The notes under the pieces: model-generated | What the model saw: the letters and a program-made list of their open reading frames with translations, nothing else | What the model was told of the DNA's origin: nothing | Database searches by the model: none | Part shown: positions 12,864-12,889 of the stretch, piece after piece | Layout of the letters: each line of letters opens with the position of its first letter | Numbering within the stretch: position 1 is the stretch's first letter | Assembly (NCBI GenBank): GCA_937897625.1 | Contig: CALCNZ010000409.1 | Coordinates: 1 to 12,889 of the forward strand | Length of the DNA stretch: 12,889 nt | Source of the DNA: an uncultured Flavobacteriales bacterium | GTDB taxonomy: Bacteria > Bacteroidota > Bacteroidia > Flavobacteriales_D > Sanyastnellaceae | Direction: 5' to 3' | Made by a program: the position numbers and the translations under genes

Positions 12864-12889
12864 AGATCGGAAGAGCGTCGTGTAGGGAA
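12864..12889. other. Illumina TruSeq-type adapter at the contig end
   Basis: From 12864 to the last base the sequence starts AGATCGGAAGAGC and continues with GTCGTGTAGGGAA, which is the standard Illumina read-through adapter as I remember it. All 26 bases agree. It is a sequencing artefact and not part of the genome. Confidence 0.97.

Noticed and set aside
12538..12885. Complete 115-residue phosphodiesterase ending at a stop at 12883-12885
   Set aside because: The stop and last residues come from Illumina adapter sequence, so the gene is reported as partial, ending at 12863.

Overview
The window looks like chromosomal DNA of a Bacteroidota bacterium, probably Flavobacteriales-like. The evidence is the family content (secreted TonB C-terminal-domain proteins, a TPR/PD40/OmpA lipoprotein, a secreted GH20 hexosaminidase), promoter -7 boxes of the TAnnTTTG type, signal peptides cleaved just before or after Gln, and the near-absence of Shine-Dalgarno sequences. 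The one exception is infC. The genus was not determined. The last 26 bases are Illumina adapter, so the right edge is a contig end, and the window may be one whole contig.

Layout. (1) 1-366 is a 5'-truncated MazG/PRA-PH pyrophosphohydrolase. (2) 408-3605 is the classical thrS-infC-rpmI-rplT translation operon, closed by a strong terminator. infC has a full AAGGAGG but no well-placed ATG; an ATA codon sits at the right distance. An 88-nt structured spacer separates rpmI from rplT. (3) 3606-6220 holds three tandem paralogues. Each has a signal peptide, a TonB C-terminal domain and an unrecognised Lys/Glu-rich helical domain with two conserved Cys. The third has two helical domains joined by a canonical EF-hand loop. 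The second is cut short by an in-frame stop with the family's tail still readable beyond it. Both ends of this cluster carry arrays of tiny palindromes with 2-4 nt loops. (4) 6221-9163 on the minus strand is rsmE followed 9 nt later by a GH20 beta-hexosaminidase. (5) 9227-10426 is a class I aminotransferase, converging through a shared bidirectional terminator on (6) a minus-strand lipoprotein with the domain order TPR, PD40 propeller, carboxypeptidase-regulatory-like, OmpA, which matches PorE-type type IX secretion proteins. (7) 12538-12863 is the start of a YfcE/MJ0936-like phosphodiesterase that runs into the adapter.

How the genes fit together. The left third is core translation machinery, to which rsmE (16S rRNA methylation) is functionally related but not linked. 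The middle cluster encodes exported proteins with a probable periplasmic or surface role and no known function; it is the best candidate for something undescribed. The hexosaminidase and the OmpA-type lipoprotein are further envelope or export functions. No mobile element, CRISPR array, tRNA or rRNA was seen. Every gene-free stretch is shorter than 300 bases.
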